A DNA stretch of 22,303 bases from an uncultured Alphaproteobacteria bacterium (GTDB lineage: Bacteria > Pseudomonadota > Alphaproteobacteria > Caulobacterales > Caulobacteraceae). Of the stretch, positions 13,979 through 21,654 are shown in pieces (positions within the stretch are counted from its first letter, which is position 1; each line of letters starts with the position of its first letter). The translations under genes and the position numbers were made by a program. Where the stretch lies: assembly GCA_903933475.1 (NCBI GenBank), contig CAIZKE010000247.1, positions 1-22,303 of the forward strand, in the 5' to 3' direction. Under the pieces are notes generated by a model, which saw only the letters and a list, made by a program, of their open reading frames with translations, searched no databases and had not been told where the DNA came from.

Positions 13979-15180
13979 GTGAAGCGAGCCCCGGCCCTCA
14001 GGGGCCTGCCGGCGGTTTTCCGTTCGGCGCTGGACTCCATCACCCGGGGATGGATGGCCGGGGATGTCACCTTCGTGACCCCCGATAACCGGGTCCTGAG
14101 GCTCCGGTCCGAGGCCGGCGGCCCCACTGCCATCATTCGGATCCACGATTTCCGCTTTGTCCGCCGGGCACTCCTGGCCGGCGATATCGGCTTCGCGGAA
14201 GCCTATGCCGCTGGGGAATGGGATACGCCGGACCTGACGGCCGTCCTGTCCGTCTTCAGCCTGAACTTCCAGAACCTGACCCGGGTGACGGAGGGCAATC
14301 CCCTTGTCGGCGTGATCAACTTCCTGGGGCACTTTCTGAACGGGAACTCGCGGAACGGGTCCCGGCGGAATATCCATGCCCACTATGACCTGGGAAACGC
14401 CTTCTATTCCCGCTGGCTGGATCCCTCGATGACCTACTCCTCGGCCCGCTACCAGAACGGAGCCGACAGCCTCGAGGCCCGCAGAAGGAAAAGTACGGCG
14501 CCCTTGCCCGCAGGATGTCCCTCGCCGCGGGTCAAAACGTCCTCGAGATCGGGTGCGGATGGGGTGGCTTTGCTGAATTCGCAGCGGGCGAGATCGGTGC
14601 CCATGTCACCGGCATCACCATCTCCAAGGAGCAGCATGAATTCGCCAGCCGCCGGATCTTCGAGGCTGGCCTTTCCGAGCGCGCGGATATCCGACTGGTC
14701 GACTATCGCGATGTGACCGGGACCTTCGACCGGATCGCCTCCATCGAGATGTTCGAGGCGGTCGGTGAGCGTTACTGGCCTACCTATTTCCAGGCGGTCC
14801 ACGACCGGCTGAAGCCTGACGGCCGGGCGGGCCTCCAGATCATCACCATCCAGGACGACCTGTTCGAGGGTTATCGGAAGCGCGCTGATTTCATCCAGCG
14901 CTACATCTTCCCCGGCGGCATGCTGATCTCCGAAAAACGGCTGAAGCAGGAGACCGCCAAGGCCGGCCTGTCCTGGTCCGAGCCCGACCGTTTCGGCCCG
15001 GACTACGCCGAGACCCTTGCCGCCTGGAAGCAGCGCTTCGGGGCCACCTGGGAGGATATCCGCAGGTTGGGCTTCGACGAGCGGTTCCGCCGGATCTGGG
15101 ACTTCTACCTCAGCTATTGCGAAGCCGGGTTCCGGACGGGTCGGACCCAGGTGATCCAGCTTGGCCTTGCCCGTGCCTGA
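13979..15180 (+). pseudogene. cfa: Cyclopropane-fatty-acyl-phospholipid synthase homologue, frameshifted
   Basis: CFA synthases methylenate unsaturated acyl chains of membrane phospholipids using S-adenosylmethionine. The N-terminal domain (DRFx-type entry AEAYAAGEWDTPDL, then HAHYDLGNAFYSRWLDPSMTYSSARY) is in one frame and the methyltransferase domain (VLEIGCGWGGFAEF onward to the C-terminus) in the -1 frame. The switch falls at about 14478-14482: restoring one base after the codons for SLEA gives the expected AAQKEKYGALARRMS and a 400-residue protein of normal family length. Without it the first frame runs out-of-family to a stop at 14716. Both halves are otherwise undamaged, so the change is recent or a sequence error. 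The start is uncertain: a GTG at 13979 fits the domain border, but no clear ribosome site is seen. The family's Cys139 region reads YSS, as in many non-enteric homologues. Confidence 0.75.
14515..15180 (+). CDS. C-terminal methyltransferase half of the CFA synthase homologue
   Basis: If the upstream frameshift is real, this 221-residue frame is the longest sense product with family similarity. It holds the whole SAM-binding domain (VLEIGCGWGGFAEF, then IEMFEAVGERYW, DFIQRYIFPGGML) to the normal C-terminus. The ATG at 14515 has no well-placed Shine-Dalgarno sequence and is an internal Met of the ancestral protein, so independent translation is doubtful. It lacks the N-terminal substrate-binding part and is best read as the second half of the locus described at 13979-15180. 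Confidence 0.45.
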   Translation: MSLAAGQNVLEIGCGWGGFAEFAAGEIGAHVTGITISKEQHEFASRRIFEAGLSERADIRLVDYRDVTGTFDRIASIEMFEAVGERYWPTYFQAVHDRLKPDGRAGLQIITIQDDLFEGYRKRADFIQRYIFPGGMLISEKRLKQETAKAGLSWSEPDRFGPDYAETLAAWKQRFGATWEDIRRLGFDERFRRIWDFYLSYCEAGFRTGRTQVIQLGLARA

Positions 15181-15217
15181 CGGGGCTGTCGCCGTGGCGC
15201 CGGGCGGCAGAACCTCC

Positions 15218-15223
15218 TAGATT
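15218..15223 (+). promoter_or_regulatory. Possible -10 box of a leaderless cysK transcript
   Basis: TAGATT ends 6 bp before the cysK ATG (15230), and no purine-rich ribosome site is visible in the 48-bp gap after the cfa locus. The spacing would put the transcription start at or next to the A of the start codon. No good -35 hexamer is seen. Confidence 0.3.
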
Positions 15224-15229
15224 GCTCCC

Positions 15230-16231
15230 ATGAACATAGCGCTTAACGTCCTTGAGGCCATCGGCCGGACCCCCCTGATCCGCCTCAACCGCGCCAGCGA
15301 GGCCACGGGATGCGAGATCCTCGGCAAGGCCGAGTTCATGAATCCCGGCCAGTCGGTGAAGGACAGGGCCGCCCTCTACATCATACGCGACGCTGAGCGG
15401 CGGGGCCTCCTGCGACCAGGTGGCCGCATTGTCGAGGGTACGGCGGGGAATACCGGTATCGGCCTGGCCATGGTCGGGCAGGCCCTGGGCTACCGGACCA
15501 CCATCGTTATTCCCCGTACCCAGAGCCAGGAGAAGAAGGACGCTATCCGCCTGCTGGGCGCAGAGCTCGTGGAGGTGGACGCGGTTCCCTACTCCAACCC
15601 GGACAACTACGTCCGCTATTCCGGTCGCCTGGCCGAAGAGCTCAACCTCAGCGAGCCCAATGGCGCGGTCTGGGCCAACCAGTTCGATAATGTCGCCAAC
15701 CGACAGGCTCACGCCGAGACGACAGGACCGGAGATTTGGGACCAGACCGCCGGCAAGGTCGATGGCTTCATCTGCGCCGTGGGTTCGGGCGGAACCCTGG
15801 CTGGCGTCGCCGAGGCCCTCAGGTTCCGTCGTCCGGACGTCCGTATTGGCCTCGCCGATCCCATGGGCGCATCCCTCTACAACTGGTACGCCCACGGTGA
15901 GCTCCGGGCTGAAGGGGGTTCGATCTCGGAAGGGATCGGACAGGGCCGCATTACTGCCAACCTCGAGGGCCTGCAGGTCGACATGCCCTTCCAGATTCCC
16001 GATGAGGAGATGCTGGACGTGATCTTCGACCTGGCTACCCATGAGGGCCTGATCATGGGCGGATCCACGGGCGTCAACGTGGCTGGCGCGATCCGGATGG
16101 CCCGCGCTCTCGGGCCTGGGCATACCGTCGTCACCATCCTCTGTGACCAGGGCTCGCGCTACCAGAGCAAGATCTACAACCCGGCCTTCCTGCGTGAACG
16201 CGGGCTGCCAGTCCCGGAGTGGCTGACATGA
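15230..16231 (+). CDS. cysK: Cysteine synthase family PLP enzyme (O-acetylserine sulfhydrylase)
   Basis: Predicted to make L-cysteine from O-acetylserine and sulfide. The 333-residue fold-type II PLP enzyme has the Schiff-base lysine Lys44 in NPGQSVKDR, the acetate-binding loop as TAGNTG (most CysK proteins have TSGNTG), a glycine-rich phosphate cup GSGGTLAG and a C-terminus CDQGSRYQSKIYNP typical of a long-form bacterial subgroup usually annotated cysteine synthase A. It opens a three-gene sulfur operon, its TGA overlapping the ATG of sseA. The translation start lacks a Shine-Dalgarno sequence. A related PLP lyase with a different beta-substituted substrate is possible given the variant loop. 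Confidence 0.85.
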   Translation: MNIALNVLEAIGRTPLIRLNRASEATGCEILGKAEFMNPGQSVKDRAALYIIRDAERRGLLRPGGRIVEGTAGNTGIGLAMVGQALGYRTTIVIPRTQSQEKKDAIRLLGAELVEVDAVPYSNPDNYVRYSGRLAEELNLSEPNGAVWANQFDNVANRQAHAETTGPEIWDQTAGKVDGFICAVGSGGTLAGVAEALRFRRPDVRIGLADPMGASLYNWYAHGELRAEGGSISEGIGQGRITANLEGLQVDMPFQIPDEEMLDVIFDLATHEGLIMGGSTGVNVAGAIRMARALGPGHTVVTILCDQGSRYQSKIYNPAFLRERGLPVPEWLT

Positions 16232-17076
16232 CCGGCTCCCCCCTCATTACCGCCGAGGCCCTCCATGCTCGTCTCGGCGCGCCAGACCTCAGGGTCGTGG
16301 ACGCCAGCTGGTTCCTTCCCGCCGAGGGACGGTCGGGTCGGGCCGAGTTTGAAGCCGAGAGACTCCCCGGCGCGGTCTTCTTCGATATCGACGCGATCTC
16401 CGATCCGGCGACAGACCTTCCCCACATGCTGCCAACGCCAGAGGCGTTTGCGTCGGCAGCGGGAGCCCTTGACCTGCCCCGGGAGGCCGAGATCGTCGTC
16501 TATGACAGCTTCGGCGTCCGGTCCGCCGCCCGCGCCTGGTGGACCCTTCGGACCATGGGCTATCTGCGGGTCCGGGTGCTCGACGGCGGCCTCAGGGCCT
16601 GGCGGGCCGCCGGCCTGCCCCTGGAGACTGGATTGCACCGGGCGCCCCCAGCCGTAGGGGTCAGTCCGCAGACGCAGCCGGAAAGGGTCCGGAGCCAGTC
16701 CGAAGTCGCCTCCGCCCTCGAGACCGGTTCGGCTCAGGTCGTCGATGCGCGCAGCGCGCCCCGGTTTCGCGGTGAGGCCCCGGAGCCTCGGCCGGGCCTG
16801 AGGTCCGGGCACATGCCTGGGGCCCTCAACCTGCCCTTTGACCGCCTGCTTACGGCCGAGGGCCGGATGAAGTCCCCGGAGGAGATCGCTGCGGCTTTTG
16901 AGGCGGCGGGTGTCGACCCCACCCGACCGGTCATTGCCACCTGCGGCTCGGGCGTAACGGCGTCGGTCCTGGCCCTCGCCCTCGAGATCCTCGGCGCGCC
17001 GGCGGCGGTCTACGACGGTTCCTGGGCGGAATGGGGCGGTACCTCGGGTGGCGACGTCGTCACGGGGGACGCATGA
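16228..17076 (+). CDS. sseA: 3-mercaptopyruvate sulfurtransferase (two-domain rhodanese)
   Basis: Transfers sulfur from 3-mercaptopyruvate, a deaminated cysteine product, to thiols or cyanide. The 282-residue protein has two rhodanese domains: an inactive N-terminal one (about 6-135; VYDSFGVRSAARAW, Asp93 where an active copy would have Cys) and a C-terminal one (about 155-277) with catalytic Cys239 in CGSGVTAS, the loop characteristic of mercaptopyruvate rather than thiosulfate sulfurtransferases. I chose the ATG at 16228, which overlaps the cysK stop as ATGA with GGAG 8 nt upstream; a GTG three codons earlier is possible. It is coupled to cysK and metC, consistent with cysteine/sulfide handling. 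Confidence 0.9.
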   Translation: MTGSPLITAEALHARLGAPDLRVVDASWFLPAEGRSGRAEFEAERLPGAVFFDIDAISDPATDLPHMLPTPEAFASAAGALDLPREAEIVVYDSFGVRSAARAWWTLRTMGYLRVRVLDGGLRAWRAAGLPLETGLHRAPPAVGVSPQTQPERVRSQSEVASALETGSAQVVDARSAPRFRGEAPEPRPGLRSGHMPGALNLPFDRLLTAEGRMKSPEEIAAAFEAAGVDPTRPVIATCGSGVTASVLALALEILGAPAAVYDGSWAEWGGTSGGDVVTGDA

Positions 17077-18236
17077 AGCCGGCGAGCCGCCTCGTTCATC
17101 CGCCCGGGCCGGGGACACAGCCCACCGCGACTGTGAACCCGCTGATCCAGAAGGGCTCGACTGTCCTGCTGCCCGACGCCAAGGCCCTCTACGATGATGA
17201 CGCCTTTGTTACCTACGGTCGCAGTGGCCTGGCCTCGCACGAGGCCCTGAAGGCCGCCCTCTGCGACCTTGAACGCGCCGAGGCCGTCGAGCTCTATCCG
17301 AGCGGTGTCGCCGCCATCGCCGGCGCCCTGCTCGCCGTGCTCAAGGCTGGCGACGAACTCCTGATGACCGATACGGCCTACAAGCCGACCCGCCGGTTCT
17401 GTGACCGCACCCTCGCCCGGTTCGGCGTCTCGACCCGGTATTATGACCCCACCCTTTCGCCCGATGAGGTCGAGGCGCTGATAGGGCCGAGGACCCGGCT
17501 GATCTTCCTGGAAAGTCCCGGTTCGCTCAGCTTCGAAATGCAGGATGTGCCCGCCCTGGCCACTATTGCGCGCCGTCGCGGGATCCTGAGCCTGATGGAC
17601 AACACCTGGGGTGCGGGCCATGTGCTCAAGCCGCTGGACCTTGGCGTCGACATTTCGATCCAGGCCCTGACCAAGTATGTCGGCGGACATTCCGACAGTT
17701 TCATGGGCTCGGCGGCGACACGGGATCCGGATGTCGCCGCCCGACTGAAGGCCGGAGTGACCGATCTTGGCTGGTCGGTGGCGGCCGAAGACGCCTATGC
17801 CATGCTGAGGGGCCTGCGTACGCTCGACGTGCGCCTCCGCCGACATGAAGCGACAGGGTTGGCGCTCGCAAGCTGGCTCGAGGCCCGGCCTGAGGTGCTG
17901 CAGGTCCTGCATCCCGCCCTGCCCGGCGCACCGGGCCACGACCTCTGGAAGCGGGACTATTCTGGCGCCTGCGGTCTCTTCGCCCTCGTCCTGAAGCCGA
18001 CGCAGGCCGGCGCGACCGCAGCCTTCCTCGACGCCCTCCAGGTGTTTGGGCTGGGCTTTTCCTGGGGGGGCTTCGAAAGCCTCGCCATTGACTGTGACCC
18101 CCAGCTCGAGGTCCGCCAGTTCCGGCGCAACTATGGGGGTGCCCTTGTCCGGCTTCATGCCGGGCTCGAGGACGCCGAGGACCTTATCGCGGACCTGGAG
18201 GCCGGCCTCGAGGCCTGGCGTCGCCGGGCAGCCTAA
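17073..18236 (+). CDS. metC: Cystathionine beta-lyase
   Basis: Cleaves cystathionine to homocysteine, pyruvate and ammonia in methionine synthesis; it may also desulfurate cysteine. The 387-residue Cys/Met-metabolism PLP enzyme has the phosphate-binding Tyr48-x-Arg50 (TYGR), Asp176 in MDNTW and the Schiff-base Lys201 in ALTKYVGGHSD. The long Y-G-R-S-G opening and FSWGGFESLA near the C-terminus favour MetC over cystathionine gamma-synthase or gamma-lyase. The ATG at 17073 overlaps the sseA stop as ATGA, with GGGGGA just upstream. Its TAA overlaps by 4 bp (CTAA) the stop of the convergent M20 peptidase gene, so no room is left for a separate terminator. Confidence 0.9.
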   Translation: MKPASRLVHPPGPGTQPTATVNPLIQKGSTVLLPDAKALYDDDAFVTYGRSGLASHEALKAALCDLERAEAVELYPSGVAAIAGALLAVLKAGDELLMTDTAYKPTRRFCDRTLARFGVSTRYYDPTLSPDEVEALIGPRTRLIFLESPGSLSFEMQDVPALATIARRRGILSLMDNTWGAGHVLKPLDLGVDISIQALTKYVGGHSDSFMGSAATRDPDVAARLKAGVTDLGWSVAAEDAYAMLRGLRTLDVRLRRHEATGLALASWLEARPEVLQVLHPALPGAPGHDLWKRDYSGACGLFALVLKPTQAGATAAFLDALQVFGLGFSWGGFESLAIDCDPQLEVRQFRRNYGGALVRLHAGLEDAEDLIADLEAGLEAWRRRAA

Positions 18237-19540
18237 GCTCCCGGTCGGGCCAGCCGGCTCATGAGCAGGGCCGCGCGACGCGTCTGGCGGCGCATGGCCG
18301 GGATGTCCATCGTCTCCCCGGGAGCGTGTGCGCCCTCCCCTCCCGCGCCGAGGCCGACAAGCCCATCGACAATGCCGGAGACGAAGGCGATATCCCCGGC
18401 GCCCCGCTTCAGCGGATCGAGCTCCGCCATTTCCGGGTAGCCGAGCGCCCGGTTCACGCCATTGAGCCGTGCGAGCAGTTGCCGCGAACCCTCCGTCGGC
18501 GGCATGGCGGGATAGCCTTCGGTAAACTCCAGACTGGCTCGGGCGCCGGGCAGGCTCGCCTGGACGATACCCGCCATCTTTGCCTTGAGCCTTTCGGTCT
18601 GTGCGTTCGAGAGGGTCCTGAGGTCACCGATCGCCAGGGCCTCGGCGGCGATGATGTTGGACTTGCCTGAAGCCTTGCCCCCCGTCGCGACGGTGTTGAG
18701 GTCGGCGTTGGCGCCCCCGAGCACAAGACCGACGTTGTAGGTGGCGTTCGGTTCCCGCAAGTCCTCGCGGAACGCGTCCAGTATCCTTGAGAGTTCGAAG
18801 ATGGCGCCATATCCGGCAGCATCTGAGAAGATCCCCGAGGAGTGACCCGGCTTGGCCTTGATCCTCAGGGTCCAGGTGTTTGATGACCGGCGGGCGATGG
18901 ACCCCATGTCGGCCCCGTTCTCGGTTGCGAGGCCTTCGAAATCCAAAGCCAGATCGGACCGTCGGGCCGCGTCAATAAGGTCCCGGCGCGCAATCTCCGT
19001 CGGCCGACCCATCCGCTCCTCGTCACCGGTCAGCACGACCGTGATGTCAGCGTCCTTGAGGGTCCCGGCGGCCTTCATGGCCTGCAGGGCGCCGAGCATG
19101 ATGACGATCCCGCCTTTCATATCGTTGACCCCGGGCCCGGTCACGGTGTTCCCGGAGCGGACATACCCTTTGAAGGGGCTGTCGGGTTCGAACACCGTGT
19201 CGAGGTGTCCAATCAACAGCATACGCCGGCCCTTGCCCGATCCGGTGTGGGTCGCGATGAGGTGTCCCGACCGGCCCGCTTCCGCCATCGGGCTCCAGCG
19301 TACCTCGAAGCCGAGGGCCCGGAACTCAGGCTCCAGCCGCTGGCCGACGGCCCGCACGCCTGCAAAGTTCATGGTGCCCGAGTTGATCGCTACCAACTGC
19401 TCCAACAGGGCCAGCTGGGTGTCCTGCGAGGCATCGACGGCGGCGACCATCCGCCGCTCGGCTGCGGAAAGTCCTGCGGCGGACGCGGGCCCGGTGAATG
19501 CGAGCGCGCAGGCGGCCAGGCAGGCGACGCGTTTCAGCAT
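18233..19540 (-). CDS. Exported M20/M28-type zinc metallopeptidase (glutamate carboxypeptidase-like)
   Basis: A secreted di-zinc hydrolase of 435 residues. A Sec signal peptide ends near residue 21 (GPASA-AG). The M20 metal set is complete: His112 and Asp114 in GHLDTVF, bridging Asp140 in GPGVNDMKGG, the general-base pair Glu174/Glu175 in GDEE, Asp200 in LALDFEG and a distal His405 in GAHAPGE. An insertion domain lies between about 210 and 330. The order of motifs resembles carboxypeptidase G2 (CPG2), which trims C-terminal glutamate, but the true substrate could be a dipeptide or acylated amino acid. AAGGGAG precedes the ATG. It is transcribed alone, divergent from the aldehyde dehydrogenase and convergent with metC. 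Confidence 0.88.
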   Translation of the reverse strand: MLKRVACLAACALAFTGPASAAGLSAAERRMVAAVDASQDTQLALLEQLVAINSGTMNFAGVRAVGQRLEPEFRALGFEVRWSPMAEAGRSGHLIATHTGSGKGRRMLLIGHLDTVFEPDSPFKGYVRSGNTVTGPGVNDMKGGIVIMLGALQAMKAAGTLKDADITVVLTGDEERMGRPTEIARRDLIDAARRSDLALDFEGLATENGADMGSIARRSSNTWTLRIKAKPGHSSGIFSDAAGYGAIFELSRILDAFREDLREPNATYNVGLVLGGANADLNTVATGGKASGKSNIIAAEALAIGDLRTLSNAQTERLKAKMAGIVQASLPGARASLEFTEGYPAMPPTEGSRQLLARLNGVNRALGYPEMAELDPLKRGAGDIAFVSGIVDGLVGLGAGGEGAHAPGETMDIPAMRRQTRRAALLMSRLARPGA

Positions 19541-19663
19541 GACGGGCTCCCTTCAGAACATCGACCACAGCTTGGCCCGGCGTCCCCATCCTGCGCAACC
19601 CCGGGCTTGATTGGCGCAGCGTCATCCGCGCATTGTGCCCCCCTTCTATTCCGGGAGAGCGAC
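19541..19663. promoter_or_regulatory. Divergent M20 peptidase / aldehyde dehydrogenase intergenic region
   Basis: These 123 bp hold the promoters of two divergent genes. For the dehydrogenase the best candidate is TTGATT (19607-19612) and CATTGT (19631-19636) with an 18-bp spacer. GGGAGAG just before 19664 is its ribosome site. No operator-like palindrome stood out. Confidence 0.3.
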
Positions 19664-21070
19664 ATGGGTCCCTACAAGCTTCTGATCGACGGCCAGCTGG
19701 TGGATGGCGACGCCGTCATGCCGGTGATCAATCCGGCCACCGAAGAGGTGCTGGTGGAGTGTCCCCGCGCTTCGAAGGCCCAGCTCGACCAGGCTGTGGC
19801 GGCCGCCAAACGGGCATTTCCTGCCTGGGCTGCCACCCCCATGGACGTGCGTCGAAAGGCCCTCCTGGCCATGGCCGACGCCATCCAGGGCGATCTGGAG
19901 ACCCTGTCCCGCACCCTCGTCCAGGAGCAGGGAAAGCCCCTTCAGGATGCCATGGGCGAGGTCTTCGGCGCCGCCGCCTTCTTCCGCTATTTCGCCAGCC
20001 TCGACCTGCCCGAGAAGGTCATCGAGGATTCCGATGCACGAAAGGTGATCTCCCGCCGCCGGCCCCTGGGCGTGGTGGGCGCCATCGTGCCCTGGAACTT
20101 CCCGATCATCCTGATGGCCTTCAAGGTTCCTGCGGCCCTGCTCGCCGGCAATACCGTCATCCTGAAGCCGGCGGCCACCACCCCGCTCACCACCCTGCGC
20201 ATTGGCGAGCTGGTGAAGGACCTCCTGCCCCCCGGCGTCCTGAATGTGATTTCGGACGCCAATGATCTCGGCGGTGCCATCACGGCGCATCCGGATATCC
20301 GCAAGGTCTCCTTCACCGGTTCCACCGAGACCGGCAAGAAGGTCATGGCGGGCGCCGCCGAGGCCCTGAAGCGGGTTACCCTCGAACTCGGTGGCAATGA
20401 TGCGGCCATCGTCCTCGGCGACGTGGACCCCAAGGAAGCCGCGCCCAAGATCTTCGGGGCCGCCTTCCAGAACTCCGGTCAGGTCTGCATTGCCGTGAAG
20501 CGGGCCTATGTCCACGAAAGCATCTACGACGCCATGTGCGATGAACTGGCGAAGCTGGCGGACGCCGCCGTGATGGGCGATGGCCTGCAGCAGGGCGTCA
20601 CCATCGGCCCGCTCCAGAACAAGAGCCAGTTCGAGAAGGTCCTGGGCCTGATCGAAGACGCCAAGACCCAGGGCAAGGTCATCGCCGGCGGCGGCCGTGC
20701 CGAGGGCAAGGGCTATTTCATCCGACCGACCATCGTCCGGGACATCGAGGACGGCACCCGTCTGGTAGATGAGGAGCAGTTCGGTCCCGTCCTGCCGGTC
20801 ATCAAGTTCAGGGACGGCGAGGACGCCGTGCGCCGGGCCAATGCCTCCGACTACGGCCTGGGCGGTTCCATCTGGTCCAAGGACCTGGACAGGGCTCTCG
20901 ACCTGGCTGGGCGCATGGACACGGGCACTGTTTGGATCAACAAGCACGCCGAGCTGGCGCCCAACATCCCGTTCGGCGGCGCCAAGTTCTCGGGCGTGGG
21001 CAATGAACTGGGCGAGGAGGGCCTCGCCGAGTTCACCCAGCAGCACGTCATCAACATGGCCAAGGCCTGA
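19664..21070 (+). CDS. NAD(P)-dependent aldehyde dehydrogenase
   Basis: Oxidises an aldehyde to the acid; cytoplasmic. The 468-residue protein has every catalytic element of the family: Asn145 in PWNFP, Lys168 in ILKPA, the Rossmann GSTETG at 219-224, general-base Glu241 in LELGGND and nucleophile Cys275 in SGQVCIA, then EEQFGPVLPV and the C-terminal GGAKFSGVGNELG. Chain length and the GGND/SGQVC variants resemble the betaine/gamma-aminobutyraldehyde-type group, but substrate is not fixed by these. The ATG at 19664 follows GGGAGAG; an open frame extending back to 19205 is the antisense of the M20 gene. A haem lipoprotein gene follows after 38 bp and is probably co-transcribed. Confidence 0.92.
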   Translation: MGPYKLLIDGQLVDGDAVMPVINPATEEVLVECPRASKAQLDQAVAAAKRAFPAWAATPMDVRRKALLAMADAIQGDLETLSRTLVQEQGKPLQDAMGEVFGAAAFFRYFASLDLPEKVIEDSDARKVISRRRPLGVVGAIVPWNFPIILMAFKVPAALLAGNTVILKPAATTPLTTLRIGELVKDLLPPGVLNVISDANDLGGAITAHPDIRKVSFTGSTETGKKVMAGAAEALKRVTLELGGNDAAIVLGDVDPKEAAPKIFGAAFQNSGQVCIAVKRAYVHESIYDAMCDELAKLADAAVMGDGLQQGVTIGPLQNKSQFEKVLGLIEDAKTQGKVIAGGGRAEGKGYFIRPTIVRDIEDGTRLVDEEQFGPVLPVIKFRDGEDAVRRANASDYGLGGSIWSKDLDRALDLAGRMDTGTVWINKHAELAPNIPFGGAKFSGVGNELGEEGLAEFTQQHVINMAKA

Positions 21071-21088
21071 TCCGCCACCACGGGCGGA
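21071..21088. other. Hairpin between the dehydrogenase and haem lipoprotein genes
   Basis: TCCGCC (21071-21076) and GGCGGA (21083-21088) form a perfect 6-bp stem with a 6-nt loop directly after the dehydrogenase stop. No T-run follows, so it could adjust 3'-end stability or partial read-through into the next gene rather than terminate fully. Confidence 0.3.
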
Positions 21089-21108
21089 CAGCCAGGGAGC
21101 TAGACATC

Positions 21109-21627
21109 ATGAAGCGCATTTCAGCCGTCGTCGGGCTCCTGGCCCTGGCGGCCTGCTCGGGGCCCCAGGGCGCTTCGAACTCCGCCGCTGCACCGAAGTT
21201 CGATACCTCCCTGCCCATGAACGAGTTCATGCTGCATGTGGTCGACCCCGCTTCCCAGGCCTACTGGCGGGGCTCCGGGATCGAGGTCACCATGGCCGGC
21301 GAAAGAGATCTGTCCCCGAAGGATGAGGCGGGATGGGAGGCTTTGGTCACGGCGGCAGCCACCGTGGCGGAGGCCGGCAACGCCCTGCAGCTTCCTGGCC
21401 GCGCCCGCGCGCCCGAGGCGGACTGGAACCGGATGGCCCAGGACATGACCGCCAGGGCCCTGGAAGCTCGGACAGCTGCCGACGCCCGTGACAAGCAGGC
21501 CGTCTTCGACACTGGCGGCCGGCTCTACGAGACCTGCATCGCCTGCCACGCAAAGTTCGTGATCGAGCCTCCGATGACCCCCAAGCCGCTGCCTGTCTTC
21601 CCGGCGGACGTCCCCGCGCCGAAGTAA
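21109..21627 (+). CDS. Lipoprotein with C-terminal haem c site (cytochrome c class II-like)
   Basis: A 172-residue envelope protein. The N-terminus is a lipoprotein signal with the lipobox LAAC at Cys16, so the mature protein should be lipid-anchored. A single covalent haem motif, CIACH, is at 143-147 near the C-terminus, after about 100 residues of predicted helix (alanine-rich stretches, WxxLVTAAATVAEAGNAL). A C-terminal CxxCH after a helical bundle is the arrangement of class II cytochromes (cytochrome c'). The usual distal ligand cannot be assigned by eye. Residue 18 is not Asp, so outer-membrane sorting is likely by the E. coli rule. GGGAG lies 9 nt before the ATG. It follows the aldehyde dehydrogenase by 38 bp and converges on the transpeptidase gene. 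Electron-transfer partner unknown. Confidence 0.72.
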   Translation: MKRISAVVGLLALAACSGPQGASNSAAAPKFDTSLPMNEFMLHVVDPASQAYWRGSGIEVTMAGERDLSPKDEAGWEALVTAAATVAEAGNALQLPGRARAPEADWNRMAQDMTARALEARTAADARDKQAVFDTGGRLYETCIACHAKFVIEPPMTPKPLPVFPADVPAPK

Positions 21628-21654
21628 CCGCTGGCAAACAGCAGGGTCGGCCGC

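Noticed and set aside
14462..14500. Programmed -1 ribosomal frameshifting in the cfa locus
   Set aside because: The sequence around AGG AAA AGT does not form a standard X-XXY-YYZ slippery heptamer in the entry frame, and CFA synthases are not known to use frameshifting. A one-base indel or sequence error is simpler, so I keep slippage only as a minor alternative.
15110..16123. 337-codon minus-strand open frame opposite cysK
   Set aside because: Mirror frame of cysK; no recognisable protein family.
17010..18158. 382-codon minus-strand open frame opposite metC
   Set aside because: Antisense shadow of an intact PLP enzyme with all catalytic residues; no plausible ribosome site or domain.
19646..21046. 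466-codon minus-strand open frame opposite the aldehyde dehydrogenase
   Set aside because: Exact antisense of a complete dehydrogenase; composition (Gly/Asp/Leu/His-rich) is typical of mirror frames in GC-rich genomes and no family is recognisable.
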